This document shows positions 54,595-63,878 of a DNA stretch of 64,000 nucleotides, in pieces. This DNA is from Bacteroidota bacterium (GTDB lineage Bacteria > Bacteroidota > Ignavibacteria > Ignavibacteriales > Melioribacteraceae), in contig JAHISV010000005.1 of NCBI GenBank assembly GCA_018818065.1, forward strand, positions 230,527 through 294,526. The letters are read 5' to 3'. The notes beneath the pieces were generated by a model. It had not been told where the DNA came from, ran no database searches, and worked only from the letters and a program-made list of their open reading frames with translations. Position 1 is the first letter of the stretch; each line of letters opens with the position of its first letter. A program made the position numbers and the translations under genes.

Positions 54595-57015
54595 TTATAA
54601 ACCAATTCTTTTTGATAAAAAGTTTGTTGAAACCATACTGAATATTACAACAGAGATGGAACTGAGCGGCATAAGAATAGCCGCGATAATTGGGGATAAG
54701 TTTCCTGAGACAGCAAAACTTAATCCAACTATATTATACAAAAATGAAATGGCAAAATTAATTTTAATTACCTTGATACTTGTTCGGGAAAAATCGAGAA
54801 ACTTATCCAGCAATACAAAGGATTTAGAATCAAGAATACCATCTGAGGCAGGAGTAAAATTATTGGCATTTTCAGTGATAGCTATGCCTACATTCCCTGA
54901 TTTTAGCGCACCGGCATCATTTAGTCCGTCACCCAGCATGAGGACATGTTCGCCTTCTGCCTTAAGAGATTCGATATGGTCAAGTTTATCAAGGGGAGAC
55001 TGATTAAACAACATTTGATTCTTTGAGGGAAATAAATTCTTTAACTCTGTTCTTTCACTTTCGTTGTCACCGGAGAGTACAGACAATCTGTATTTGCGCC
55101 TAAGTCTCTCAACAAGATCATACAACCCATCTCTGTACTTGTTACTAAAGCTAAAGTACCCTTTAACTGAATCGTTAATCATCAATACTGTGCTGCTCTT
55201 AATGTTATCAAGTATAATATTACTTCCCAGGTAATTGTCAATGAAAGTGGCTGACCCCAAAAGAAGCGTTTTACTTCCGAGGCGACCCTTTACACCCTGC
55301 CCCGGAATTTCATCATAATCTTCAGTGATATCGAATTTTCTGTCAGCCTTGTAAAGTCTATGGATTGATAAACTTTTTGGATGAGTGGAATTTGAGGTGA
55401 CTGATAGCAAAATATTTATTTCTTCTTCGGATAATTCAGTGCCGGTGTATTTTACTTCTTCACTTCCTATCTGGGTGATAGTCCCGGTTTTATCAAAAAC
55501 TATTTTTTTCGTTTTGGAAAGATCCTCTATAACATTACTATTTTTTAGATAGAGGCGATTCCGCCCAAAGATTCTTAATGTATTGCCAAGGGTGAAGGGG
55601 GCAGAAAGGGCTAAGGCACACGGGCAGGCAACAATTAGTACTGCCGTAAAAGTATTGAATGCTATTGCAGTGCTGTTTCCAAACCAGTAAAAGAAAGAAA
55701 TAACAGCGATGCTTACTACAGCGAAAGTGAAGTATTTGCTGATACGATTTGTAATTTCCTGGATTAAATTAACCGAATCTTTTTTGAAAGTCTTGTTGTT
55801 CCATAGCTGAGTTAAGTAACTATTTGAAACTTCCTTAATTACCTCAGCATCTATGGCACCACCAACCTGCTTGCCCCCGGCATAAATTTTATCACCTACT
55901 TTTAATGAAACGGCTTCTGCTTCACCCGTAACAAAGCTGTAGTCTATAAGACCATCTCCACGCATCAAGATGGAATCCGCCGGGATTATCTCATTGTGCC
56001 GGATGTTCATCTTATCTCCGACAACAATTTTATCAATAGAGGTTGCCAACAATTGTACCTCTTTGATAATATTCACAGCTAAAGGAAAATATGATTTATA
56101 GTCCCTTTCAAAATTAAGGGATTCATAGGTTTTGTTTTGGAATAATCTGCCCGTGAGAAGAAAAAAGACAAGTCCCGTCATTGAATCAAAAAAACCGGCG
56201 CCGGTTCCTGAAAGAATTTCGAAAATACTTCTCATAAATAATACTGAAATTCCCAGCGCAATTGGTACGTCTATGTTAACAATTTTTTTGCGTAATCCTT
56301 TAAAAGCGGAGATGAAATAATCGCTTGCGGAATAAAATAAAACAGGCAATGCCAGCAAAATATTCAAGTAACCAAAAAGATTGAAGGAAAGGGAAGAACC
56401 CTCTGAAATGCCAAGGTATTCGGGAAAACTAAGGAGCATTATATTGCCAAAGGCAAAACCGGCTATACCAAGTCGGTAGTAGAGTTTTTTGCTTTCGGAA
56501 GTTAATCTTTCGGAATCATCCCTGTCACCAGTAATAACAGGTTCATACCCTATGGAATCGAGCAGAATTATTACTTCTTTAAGGGTGGTGTCAACATTCA
56601 TAAACTTCAGTTCTAATTTTTTTTTCAGAAAATCGACCCGGGAAAAAATTATACCCGGATTAAGTTTATAAAGGTTTTCTAAAATCCAAATGCATGAACT
56701 GCAATGCATAGTTGGAATAAAAAGTGTTATGCTTGTGTACTTATCATTGGAAAAATCAATAATCTTTTCCTTAATATCAGGATTATCGAGATAAGTGTAG
56801 TCCCTTTTGGGCAATTCTTTCCTGCCAACTCCGGGACTGGAGTTGTAATTGTAATACTCACAGAGATCGCTATTATTCAAAATTTCATAAACAGATTTAC
56901 ACCCGAGGCAACAGAATAACTTGTCATTAATTCGAATTGAATTGTCCTTGCATTCATCACCGCAGTGAAAGCATTTCAAATTTTCTTTGAGCTCTATTTT
57001 TTTTGTTTGAATCAA
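54595..57015 (-). CDS. ccoI: Copper-translocating P-type ATPase CcoI/FixI for the cbb3 oxidase
   Basis: An 806-residue P1B-ATPase. It begins with a CxxC-type cysteine cluster (C15-xx-C18, C22, C35/C36, C39), then an HMA-like domain with HCSSC (C105, C108). Eight TMs; CPC at 464-466 in IVACPCALALS, TGE at 363-365, phosphorylated D508 in FDKTGTIT, and MLGDGLNDAGAL. FixI/CcoI exports Cu(I) for insertion into CuB of cbb3 oxidase. It is the first gene of the operon, which runs ccoI-S-NO-Q-P-G-H and the SafE-like gene; many Bacteroidota have this order. A 32-nt inverted repeat lies about 50 nt before its start. Confidence 0.95.
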   Translation of the reverse strand: MIQTKKIELKENLKCFHCGDECKDNSIRINDKLFCCLGCKSVYEILNNSDLCEYYNYNSSPGVGRKELPKRDYTYLDNPDIKEKIIDFSNDKYTSITLFIPTMHCSSCIWILENLYKLNPGIIFSRVDFLKKKLELKFMNVDTTLKEVIILLDSIGYEPVITGDRDDSERLTSESKKLYYRLGIAGFAFGNIMLLSFPEYLGISEGSSLSFNLFGYLNILLALPVLFYSASDYFISAFKGLRKKIVNIDVPIALGISVLFMRSIFEILSGTGAGFFDSMTGLVFFLLTGRLFQNKTYESLNFERDYKSYFPLAVNIIKEVQLLATSIDKIVVGDKMNIRHNEIIPADSILMRGDGLIDYSFVTGEAEAVSLKVGDKIYAGGKQVGGAIDAEVIKEVSNSYLTQLWNNKTFKKDSVNLIQEITNRISKYFTFAVVSIAVISFFYWFGNSTAIAFNTFTAVLIVACPCALALSAPFTLGNTLRIFGRNRLYLKNSNVIEDLSKTKKIVFDKTGTITQIGSEEVKYTGTELSEEEINILLSVTSNSTHPKSLSIHRLYKADRKFDITEDYDEIPGQGVKGRLGSKTLLLGSATFIDNYLGSNIILDNIKSSTVLMINDSVKGYFSFSNKYRDGLYDLVERLRRKYRLSVLSGDNESERTELKNLFPSKNQMLFNQSPLDKLDHIESLKAEGEHVLMLGDGLNDAGALKSGNVGIAITENANNFTPASDGILDSKSFVLLDKFLDFSRTSIKVIKINFAISFLYNIVGLSFAVSGNLSPIIAAILMPLSSISVVIFSMVSTNFLSKRIGL

Positions 57016-57064
57016 CGAATATTATAAACCAATAAATAAGACAAGGAGACTTGTTAAGAAATTC

Positions 57065-57096
57065 TTAGTCAAATGAATTACCCATTTTTTGACTAA
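57065..57096. promoter_or_regulatory. Inverted repeat upstream of the cco operon
   Basis: TTAGTCAAA (57065-57073) and TTTGACTAA (57088-57096) are perfect 9-bp arms 14 nt apart. They stand 50-80 nt upstream of ccoI, where a Crp/Fnr-like regulator could bind; the half-site TTGAC is Fnr-like but the spacing is not the classical 4 nt. A 5' UTR hairpin is the alternative. Confidence 0.45.
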
Positions 57097-57123
57097 AAAG
57101 TTCAACTTTTATAGAAGTAAAAG

Positions 57124-57151
57124 AAAAAAAGCCCCGCAAAATGCGGGGCTG
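57124..57151 (-). terminator. Rho-independent terminator after the PiT gene
   Basis: A 9-bp stem AGCCCCGCA / TGCGGGGCT (57131-57139, 57143-57151, loop AAA) followed on the minus strand by TTTTTTC. It stands 26 nt after the stop of the PiT-like gene and insulates it from the cco operon. Confidence 0.9.
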
Positions 57152-57176
57152 GGGTTAATTCTGAAAATAAACTGAT

Positions 57177-59441
57177 TTAAGCTTCGGGCTGATCATCAGA
57201 AATGTTAATTTTTTGATAGTTTTTTCTACAAACCGAGATCAATTCGTAGACATGATTAGAGATATTTTCCATGTCAGAAAGGATACTTAGGAATAATAAC
57301 GAATTTCTGGAATTTGATTTATTCTCTTTAATCCTTACGATTTCATTCTCATCAAAGTCGTGAGATGCATCTTTAACTTTTTGGTAATGTGTGTTAAAGT
57401 TATCGCAATTCGAGAAGTCTTCACTCTCCATTAAAGCAATGGCATGTTCGATATGCTGACCAACAATAGTGTTAAATGCCCGTAAATCGTTAATCTCATT
57501 TTCGTCAGGCGCACCATGATTATTGTCAATATGCCGGTAGCCTAACTCATTCATCTCTTTTAGGTAAGCCTGAACTTCTTGAATTGAACCAATAATTTTT
57601 CCGTATCTGCGACCCTGTTTTACTTCAACATCCTTAAGCAGTTTAACTGAATTTATAATTTGTGATACTATCAGGTTTGCATGTTTTTTGATTTTCTTGC
57701 TGTTTTTTCTCGCTTCCTTCAGTTTGGTACGATCTTCACCAAATAATGCAGTCAAACTGTCAGTCATGTTCAAAGAAACAGATTTAAGGAATAAGGTTAT
57801 GTCGCTAAACAGAGCAGTAATAACCTCGGTGCTATCTTTTGCCATAGCCAGAGAAGCAACCTGAACTTCTTCTTCTTCTTTTTCTCTGGTTTTATGAAGG
57901 ATATGTGTACGGAATATAATATATGCAGCAATTCCGACGAGTATGGTTATAGCAAAAATTCCGCCATAATATATAATCGTTGCAAAAATTGCGGAAACAG
58001 TGAAAGCCATAAAAGCTGTGAAGAACCAGCCACCAATAACCGTAATAACTCCATTAATTCTGTAAACAGCGCTTTCTCGTCCCCAGGATTTATCAGCCAA
58101 AGAAGTACCCATTGCCACCATAAATGTAACGTATGTGGTAGAAAGAGGTAGTTTAAGGGAAGTGGCAAAGGAGATAAGGACACTTGCTACCATTAGGTTT
58201 ACAGAAGCGCGCAGCATATCAAACGAAGGGGCTTCTTTCTTAGATAAGGTAATCAGCTGAGATTGTGAGGTATCAAATCTTTTCGATAATGCAGCATGCA
58301 ATTTTTTCGGAGTTATTTTCTTAACAAGATCCATTCCGGCAATACTCATTCTTACAATAACTCTCGAAAGCAAAGATGACTCGAATCTTTCAGAACCTTC
58401 ATCCTGACGACTAAGATTCAACTCGGTTTGCGTAACAGTTTGAGCTTTTTTCGATTTCCATAGCGTAAGAACCATAATGATGCCGGCTATCAAGAGCAGA
58501 ATTGTCGGTGTCTCAACTTTACCTGTTAATTCCACCATTAAATGTCCTAAAGGATCAGCAAGACCGGAAGTGATTTGATAGGAACTTAATCCAGCCAGCG
58601 GAACACCAATAAAATTCACCAAGTCATTTGCCGCAAACGCCAGGGCCAGGGCAAATGTACCAACAAGTACTATTGGTTTTAGAATGTTTATCTTTGTGAA
58701 CCAGAGCAGAAGCTGAAAAATAAATCCCCACAATAGAACACTATAAAGCATAATTATGCCAAGGTTTCCTTTAATCCAGTCCGCGTTTTCTGAGGAAATA
58801 AATGTAGCTCCTTTAACTCCCTTTAGCAGGAGGAAGAAGGTTATAGCGGTAAGTGTAATTGCACCGAAAATAGCGCCGTATCTTTTTATACGTTTTTGGT
58901 AGTCGAAAGTAAAAACCAGCCTGGTAAAGAATTGAATAATTGCGCCTGCCGTAAATGAAACAACAACGGAGAGTAAAATTCCGGAAACAATACCAAGCGC
59001 CTTACTTGTGTTAATGTAATCAATTACGCTTGTAGTTCCATCAACAGCACTTAATACTTTAATGGTAGAAATAGCAACCGCAGCGCCCAGTAACTCGAAA
59101 ACAATGGAAACTGTAGTGGAGGTTGGCAATCCGAAAGTATTATAGAGGTCAAGCAGTAAAACATCAGTTATCATTACGGCAAGAAAAATTATCATGATTT
59201 CTGAGAAGTAAAACATTTCAGGATTAAAAATCCCTTTTCTGGCTACTTCCATCAATCCGCTTGAGAAAGTCGTTCCCACTAATATTCCCAAACTTGCTAC
59301 AATCATAATGATGTAACGAGGCGCAACCTTTGAACCAATTGCGGAATTCAAAAAGTTCACCGCATCGTTGCTAACACCAACTATTAGGTCAGATATTGCC
59401 AAAATGAATAAAATAATTACTGCAATAAAAAAAAAATCCAT
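57177..59441 (-). CDS. PiT-family inorganic phosphate transporter with PhoU-like C-terminal domain
   Basis: A 754-residue inner-membrane protein. The PiT signature occurs twice: GVSNDAVNFLNSAIGSK (22-38) and FAANDLVNFIGVPLAGL (about 273-289). There are about 11 TMs in two blocks, with LPLSTTYVTFMVAMGTSLAD near residue 430. After a basic stretch the C-terminal ~215 residues (540-754) are helical and PhoU/DUF47-like (ALFGEDRTKLKEARKNSKKIKKH, DMENISNHVYELISV). Separate pit and DUF47/phoU genes are usual; the fusion would keep the regulator on the transporter. A second phosphate transporter and a PhoU-like gene are divergently encoded next door. Confidence 0.92.
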   Translation of the reverse strand: MDFFFIAVIILFILAISDLIVGVSNDAVNFLNSAIGSKVAPRYIIMIVASLGILVGTTFSSGLMEVARKGIFNPEMFYFSEIMIIFLAVMITDVLLLDLYNTFGLPTSTTVSIVFELLGAAVAISTIKVLSAVDGTTSVIDYINTSKALGIVSGILLSVVVSFTAGAIIQFFTRLVFTFDYQKRIKRYGAIFGAITLTAITFFLLLKGVKGATFISSENADWIKGNLGIIMLYSVLLWGFIFQLLLWFTKINILKPIVLVGTFALALAFAANDLVNFIGVPLAGLSSYQITSGLADPLGHLMVELTGKVETPTILLLIAGIIMVLTLWKSKKAQTVTQTELNLSRQDEGSERFESSLLSRVIVRMSIAGMDLVKKITPKKLHAALSKRFDTSQSQLITLSKKEAPSFDMLRASVNLMVASVLISFATSLKLPLSTTYVTFMVAMGTSLADKSWGRESAVYRINGVITVIGGWFFTAFMAFTVSAIFATIIYYGGIFAITILVGIAAYIIFRTHILHKTREKEEEEVQVASLAMAKDSTEVITALFSDITLFLKSVSLNMTDSLTALFGEDRTKLKEARKNSKKIKKHANLIVSQIINSVKLLKDVEVKQGRRYGKIIGSIQEVQAYLKEMNELGYRHIDNNHGAPDENEINDLRAFNTIVGQHIEHAIALMESEDFSNCDNFNTHYQKVKDASHDFDENEIVRIKENKSNSRNSLLFLSILSDMENISNHVYELISVCRKNYQKINISDDQPEA

Positions 59442-59608
59442 CCTTTTCTCTCTCCCGGCTATGTGTGCAAAGTAAATAAAACAAATATCTATATTATAAG
59501 TGGATTTTAAGCGGGGGTAAAATTAAATTAGTGTTAAGTTTTGTGCTATTTATAACCATCTTAACAAATCCTATTTAATATTAAATCAATTGCTGGTTAC
59601 TTAATCTC
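59442..59608. promoter_or_regulatory. Divergent promoter region between two phosphate transporter genes
   Basis: 167 bases between the PiT-like and Na/Pi genes. A TGTTAAG ... CTTAACA inverted pair lies near 59532-59566. Its TTAACA half-sites resemble the direct-repeat units of Bacillus PhoP boxes, but here they are inverted and widely spaced, so this is only suggestive. Confidence 0.3.
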
Positions 59609-60721
59609 ATGACTATACTACCCGAAGGTGTTAAGTACTTCTACAATAAACACAAAAACCTGTTTGCAGGTTTGCAGTTAATTCTTTTTTTATACCTTTT
59701 TATGTTTAGCCTTGATCTTATGGGTGCATCGCTCAAGATGTTCGGAAAGGATTTTGCAAATACTCTAATCGAGACAACAACAAATCCTTTTATAGGACTC
59801 TTCATTGGAATTTTAGCTACGTCCGTTATTCAGAGTTCTTCGTCTACAACTTCTATTGTTGTGGGGATGGTTGCGGCCGGCGCCCTTAATATAGAGAATG
59901 CAATTCCGATTGTAATGGGTGCAAATATAGGTACATCTGTAACTACTTTTTTAGCCGCTTTTCCTCAAATTAACAGAGGAGCGGAGTTCAAAAGGGCTTT
60001 TGCTGCAGCAACTGTTCACGACTTTTTTAATATTATGTCGGTTATCCTTCTGCTTCCGTTGCAAATCAACACAAATTTTTTAGGAATATCTGCTGGTTAT
60101 CTGGGGGAAAAATTCCAGAATGTTGGCGGACTTACATTTTTAAGTCCTGTTAAAGCGATGACAAAACCATTGGTGTTGTTGATTAAAGACCTTGTTGGAC
60201 CTGACCTGCCATGGCTGATGCTTATTATTGCTTTGGGTTTTTTATTTGCCTCACTGAAGTACATGGTTGATTCCCTTAAAATATTAGTTGTCTCAAAAGC
60301 CAAATCATGGTTTGATAAAATTTTGTTCAAAACTTCCTTAAGATCTTTTCTAGTCGGACTGATTCTTACGGTAATGGTCCAAAGTAGTTCGATTACCGTT
60401 TCTTTAATGGTTCCTATGGCAGGTGCAGGCATTCTAACTCTATTCCAGATATTTCCTTATACTTTGGGGGCCAATATCGGAACCACCGTTACAGCCATAC
60501 TTGCTGCCTTAATTACGGGAAACCCGGCTGCAATTGTTGTTGCCTTTTCACATTCTCTTTTCAACATTTGCGGTTTGATCATATGGTGGCCCTTAAAGAA
60601 AATTCCTATATTTATAGCACAACGATTTGCTGAATTATCAACAAAAAACAAACTAATACCAGTTGGTTTTGTTGTATTTACATTTTTTCTGATGCCAATA
60701 TTAGTTATATACTTATTCTAA
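59609..60721 (+). CDS. Na+/phosphate cotransporter family protein
   Basis: A 370-residue inner-membrane protein of the PNaS (NptA/YjbB) family. Each of two repeats bears the QSSS motif: QSSSSTTSI (75-83) and QSSSITVSL (about 256-264), each followed by a GANIGT block (in ANIGTSVTTFLAA and ANIGTTVTAILAA). About nine TMs. The PhoU domain that YjbB carries at its C-terminus is instead the separate next gene (11 nt later), so together they form a split YjbB-like unit. YjbB is reported to export phosphate; import is also possible. Little ribosome-site sequence before the ATG. Confidence 0.92.
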   Translation: MTILPEGVKYFYNKHKNLFAGLQLILFLYLFMFSLDLMGASLKMFGKDFANTLIETTTNPFIGLFIGILATSVIQSSSSTTSIVVGMVAAGALNIENAIPIVMGANIGTSVTTFLAAFPQINRGAEFKRAFAAATVHDFFNIMSVILLLPLQINTNFLGISAGYLGEKFQNVGGLTFLSPVKAMTKPLVLLIKDLVGPDLPWLMLIIALGFLFASLKYMVDSLKILVVSKAKSWFDKILFKTSLRSFLVGLILTVMVQSSSITVSLMVPMAGAGILTLFQIFPYTLGANIGTTVTAILAALITGNPAAIVVAFSHSLFNICGLIIWWPLKKIPIFIAQRFAELSTKNKLIPVGFVVFTFFLMPILVIYLF

Positions 60722-60732
60722 CTGAGGTTTTT

Positions 60733-61407
60733 ATGATTAAAGAAATATTAGATGTTTTTAGAAATGATTCTCTTATGGAAAGAGCATACAATCGTTCTTT
60801 TGAAATGTTGCATCTTACACAGGAGATGTTTCTCGAAGCAAAAAACGTATTGCGCGAGACAGACGAAAACAATCTTGATATAGATATCGATGACCAAGAT
60901 TCTGAAGTTAATAAATACCAGCGCGATGTTCGTAAGGATGTATTTACTCATCTTGCGCTGGGTGGTAATGAAGAACTTGCATCGGGACTCGCATTGGTAA
61001 GTATTGTGATTGATATTGAAAGGATTGGTGATTACACGAAGAACATTGCATCAATTGCCAAAAACTATAAACAAAAACTTCATGGCGGTGTATTTGAAGA
61101 AAGGATAGTTAAACTGGAAGACGCTGTTGAGGATAGTTTTAAGCGAGCCATTGCAATATTCGAAAAATCGGATGAAGAAGCCGGGCGCGAACTGATTAAA
61201 GAGTATAAGTGGGTTTCTAAAGAGGCTGACGATATGATTGATTCTCTCATTCGTGAAGAAGATCCGAATTTTACCAGTGGTTGTGCAGCCTCATTAACAA
61301 TGTATTTAAGGTCTTTAAAGAGAACACACTCTCACTTAAGAAATGTTGTAACAAGTGTGGTTAATCCATTTCACAGAATAGGTTTCAAACCAAAAAAGAA
61401 AAAGTAG
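60733..61407 (+). CDS. PhoU-like protein
   Basis: A 224-residue all-helical cytosolic protein of the PhoU type: DVFRNDSLMERAYNRSFEML, then EDVN-like DDQDSEVNKYQRDVRKDVFTHL, and the metal motif IDIERIGDYTKNIA (ExxxD), which repeats less clearly as LRSLKRTHSHLRNVV in the second half. It is the free regulatory partner of the preceding Na/Pi protein (11-nt gap, likely operon). PhoU-like proteins restrain Pi uptake and signalling. Confidence 0.85.
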   Translation: MIKEILDVFRNDSLMERAYNRSFEMLHLTQEMFLEAKNVLRETDENNLDIDIDDQDSEVNKYQRDVRKDVFTHLALGGNEELASGLALVSIVIDIERIGDYTKNIASIAKNYKQKLHGGVFEERIVKLEDAVEDSFKRAIAIFEKSDEEAGRELIKEYKWVSKEADDMIDSLIREEDPNFTSGCAASLTMYLRSLKRTHSHLRNVVTSVVNPFHRIGFKPKKKK

Positions 61408-61408
61408 A

Positions 61409-61951
61409 TTGGATTGCTTTTTGGATGAGAAAGATAATAGAATAAAAAATAAATCTTCGCTGGTTTCAGGGTTTTTAGCCGGGCTGTTTTCTATTGCGTT
61501 CTTCCCGGAATTATTTCAGGCGCTGGTGGCATTTGTATTGAATTTTGAATTCTCTTTCAAAATATCTGTGATCTTTCCTCAAGTTACCGTTAGTTCGTTT
61601 AAGCCTGATGACATTTTTATAAATACAATAGTAAGATTGGTGCCTCTTATCTATCTTATGTTAGTTTGTGAATTAGGTGCATTCTCACTTCGTTTTACCT
61701 TACCTGGTTTTTATAGATATTCCCTACTAATGTTTATTCTTGTTAATATGGGGTATATGTTATTCTTTCTGTTTCTAAATGCTATTGTAGTAATTTTGAA
61801 TCTAAAATTATTAACCGACTGGAGTTCTTTACTTATTCTACTCAATGTCGATCATTTAGGGTCTCTCATCTATTTATTTCCGCTCATCATAATTGTGGCG
61901 GTTTATCTTAATTTTATTACTAAAAGAATTTTAAAATACGTAAATGTTTAA
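61409..61951 (+). CDS. Hypothetical four-TM membrane protein
   Basis: A 180-residue protein that I do not recognise. Four to five hydrophobic segments (about 18-48, 72-90, 100-130, 150-170) alternate with short loops. The first start is TTG (61409), one base after the PhoU stop; a second TTG (61421) has GGA 7 nt upstream; there is no ATG before residue 70. It looks translationally coupled to the PhoU-like gene, and the SDR gene follows after 11 nt. Its Yip1-like look (several TMs, no motif) is vague; the function is open. Confidence 0.6.
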   Translation: MDCFLDEKDNRIKNKSSLVSGFLAGLFSIAFFPELFQALVAFVLNFEFSFKISVIFPQVTVSSFKPDDIFINTIVRLVPLIYLMLVCELGAFSLRFTLPGFYRYSLLMFILVNMGYMLFFLFLNAIVVILNLKLLTDWSSLLILLNVDHLGSLIYLFPLIIIVAVYLNFITKRILKYVNV

Positions 61952-61962
61952 GGAGGTTTTTT

Positions 61963-62736
61963 GTGGAATCATTGATGAATAAAAATGTATTTATTACGGG
62001 AGCGTCGTCTGGGATAGGAGAAGCCTGCGCCCATGCTTTTGCCTATGAAGGAGCGAACCTTATTATTTCCGCGCGTAGATTTGAAAAAGTTGAAGAACTG
62101 GCGAATGTAATTAGAGAAAAATATGACGTTAAGGTTCTTGCCCTAAAGATTGATGTTACAGACTACGGAATGGTTGAAAAAGCTGTTAGCGAGTTGACGG
62201 ATGAATGGAAGAATATTGATATACTTATAAACAATGCCGGTAAGGGATTGGGTTTGGAAAAAATGTATGAGGATGATCCCAATAGCTGGGACGAAATGAT
62301 AGACACAAATATTAAGGGCGCGCTATATGTAATAAAAGCTGTGGTTCCCGGAATGGTTGAACGCAAAAGTGGACATGTTATTAATCTTGGTTCTATTGCC
62401 GGGCATGAGCCTTATCCCAAAGGTGGCGTTTATTGTGCAACAAAGCATGCCCTGGATGCAATAACTAAATCTTTAAGAATGGATGTTATTGACAAGAATG
62501 TAAAAGTTAGCACTATAGATCCCGGCATGGTTGAAACAAATTTTGGTGAAATAAGATTTTATGGTGATAAAGAGAAAGCGGCAAATGTTTACAAGGGTGT
62601 AAAACCATTAGTTGCTGAGGATATAGCTGAAACAATTGTTTTCATAGCAACTCGTCCGGCACATGTAAATATAAATGAGATAATTATTATGCCGCATGTC
62701 CAGGCAAATCCATTTGTATGTCACAGGGAAGAATAG
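61963..62736 (+). CDS. Short-chain dehydrogenase/reductase (YdfG-like)
   Basis: A 257-residue NAD(P)-dependent oxidoreductase. TGASSGIG (12-19) binds the cofactor, NNAG is 90-93, and the catalytic triad is S144, Y157 and K161 (VYCATKHAL). The R38/R39 after the second strand (SARRFEK) favours NADP. The pattern NLGSIAGHEPYPKGGVYCATK matches E. coli YdfG (3-hydroxy acid/serine dehydrogenase). GTG at 61963 is chosen because AGGAGG (61951-61956) is 6 nt upstream; an ATG five codons in lacks spacing. Terminator 62747-62767 follows. Confidence 0.93.
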   Translation: MESLMNKNVFITGASSGIGEACAHAFAYEGANLIISARRFEKVEELANVIREKYDVKVLALKIDVTDYGMVEKAVSELTDEWKNIDILINNAGKGLGLEKMYEDDPNSWDEMIDTNIKGALYVIKAVVPGMVERKSGHVINLGSIAGHEPYPKGGVYCATKHALDAITKSLRMDVIDKNVKVSTIDPGMVETNFGEIRFYGDKEKAANVYKGVKPLVAEDIAETIVFIATRPAHVNINEIIIMPHVQANPFVCHREE

Positions 62737-62746
62737 TAAGATTTTA

Positions 62747-62767
62747 GCCTCCGGTTTGGCCGGAGGT
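62747..62767. terminator. Hairpin terminator between convergent genes
   Basis: CCTCCGG / CCGGAGG (62748-62754, 62760-62766, loop TTTGG), 7 bp plus a G-T pair. It lies between the SDR stop and the stop of the Sua5/YciO gene; a weak T tract (TCTCTCTC) on the plus side and AAAATC on the other fit a shared terminator. Confidence 0.65.
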
Positions 62768-62772
62768 CTCTC

Positions 62773-63384
62773 TCAATAAAAATAACTTACATCGCCGGAG
62801 CCTTCACGTATTATTTCGGGTTCTTCGCCACTAAGGTCAACTATACTTGATGGCATGCCCGTTAGACCCCCGACCGAAAGCATTAGGTCTACATGCATTC
62901 CAAAAACAAGTTTAATTTCCTCAGGGTCAAATATCAATTCACCCCGTCTTGAGGTAACACTGGTGCTTACTATGGGGTTGCCTAATCCTTCGGCCAATTG
63001 CATTGCAATCTGGTTGTTTGGTATTCTTATTCCCACGGTCTTTCTTTTTGTCCATAATGCTTTGGGAGCAGTTTTAGCTGCGGGCAGGACGAATGTATAG
63101 GGACCCGGTAATAATTTCTTCATCGATTTGTAGGCATAATCAGAAACTTTAGCATACTTGGCTATATCTTTTAAATCAGCACAAATAAAGCTGAATAGCT
63201 TAGAGTCGGCTTCATTTTTAATACTGTAAATTCTTTCCAACGCATCTTTATTGAAAATATCGCAGCCTAAACCATATACGGTATCGGTAGGATATATAAC
63301 CACGCCACCATCTTTTAGAACATCAATTGCCTTGTTGATGTATCTTTGCTGTGGGTTTTCAGGGTGAAGTTCGTAAAATTCCAT
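62773..63384 (-). CDS. Sua5/YciO/YrdC family protein (L-threonylcarbamoyladenylate synthase-like)
   Basis: A 203-residue protein that binds ATP and would make threonylcarbamoyl-AMP for t6A in tRNA. The family block is VIYPTDTVYGLGCDI (30-44), followed by SIKNEADSKLFSFI, KLLPGPYTFVLPA, KTVGIRIPNN and IVSTSVTSRRGELIFDPEEI. The KxR...SxN set shows KNEADSK instead of the usual KxRP; such a change is typical of the YciO branch, so it may be YciO rather than the essential TsaC. An AAGG element before the ATG. No C-terminal Sua5 domain. Confidence 0.85.
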   Translation of the reverse strand: MEFYELHPENPQQRYINKAIDVLKDGGVVIYPTDTVYGLGCDIFNKDALERIYSIKNEADSKLFSFICADLKDIAKYAKVSDYAYKSMKKLLPGPYTFVLPAAKTAPKALWTKRKTVGIRIPNNQIAMQLAEGLGNPIVSTSVTSRRGELIFDPEEIKLVFGMHVDLMLSVGGLTGMPSSIVDLSGEEPEIIREGSGDVSYFY

Positions 63385-63878
63385 ATTTACCTTGCGACAT
63401 TTTCGGTAACCTACAAAAGAATTTTGAATAAATCCTAAAAAAGTAATCCTCTTGCAGGCAAAAACAATTTCTTCTTAAAATCAAATTAGCGAACTACTCA
63501 ATCCCCAGGACTTAACACTGTTTGCTTTATATTCCAAATTTCGATATACTTTTGGTGCTTCTTGTAATTTATTTTGTGCTTTTCTCAAATACAACAATCT
63601 TTACAAAAGCAATTTTACTATTAAAAACTATAATAAGATCATTGATTATGTTTGGTTCAGTTTTAACAGGATTGGTATGTGATGAATACAGAGCACGTAT
63701 TCCGTTCCTGTTATTATCAAAAGCCAGTTTTATTATAGCTCATCTTATCTTCGTTTTAAAGAAAAGACCTTTACCCTACTAACTACCATTTTATCCATAC
63801 TATTATTTTATCTTTGTAATGCGCAATTTGTGCATTATATAGGAATTAAAGACAGACAAACAAAAAAGAAATCTAAAA
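63385..63878. other. Intergenic region upstream of queC
   Basis: 494 bases between the outward-reading Sua5/YciO and queC genes. It contains an 86-codon frame (63522-63782) starting with TTG and encoding a very hydrophobic stretch; with no ribosome site I do not accept it. Near queC there is a TATCTTTG (63809-63816) that fits the Bacteroidota -7 promoter box TAnnTTTG, and a hairpin (63818-63836). Confidence 0.4.
63818..63836 (+). promoter_or_regulatory. Hairpin in the queC leader
   Basis: AATGCGCA-ATT-TGTGCATT pairs over 8 bp with one G-T. It lies two bases after a TATCTTTG promoter-like box and 42 nt before the queC ATG, so it would be at the very 5' end of the transcript. It does not look like a preQ1 riboswitch (no clear A-rich tail or C-rich loop). 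Confidence 0.4.

Noticed and set aside
54395..55003. 202-codon plus-strand frame over ccoS/ccoI
   Set aside because: It is antisense to two clearly identified genes (ccoS, ccoI) and has no family features.
63522..63782. 86-codon hydrophobic frame upstream of queC
   Set aside because: It starts only with TTG, has no ribosome site and no recognisable pattern; its hydrophobicity follows from T-rich DNA.
63809..63836. preQ1 riboswitch upstream of queC
   Set aside because: The hairpin lacks the expected C-rich loop and A-rich pairing tail close to the ribosome site.
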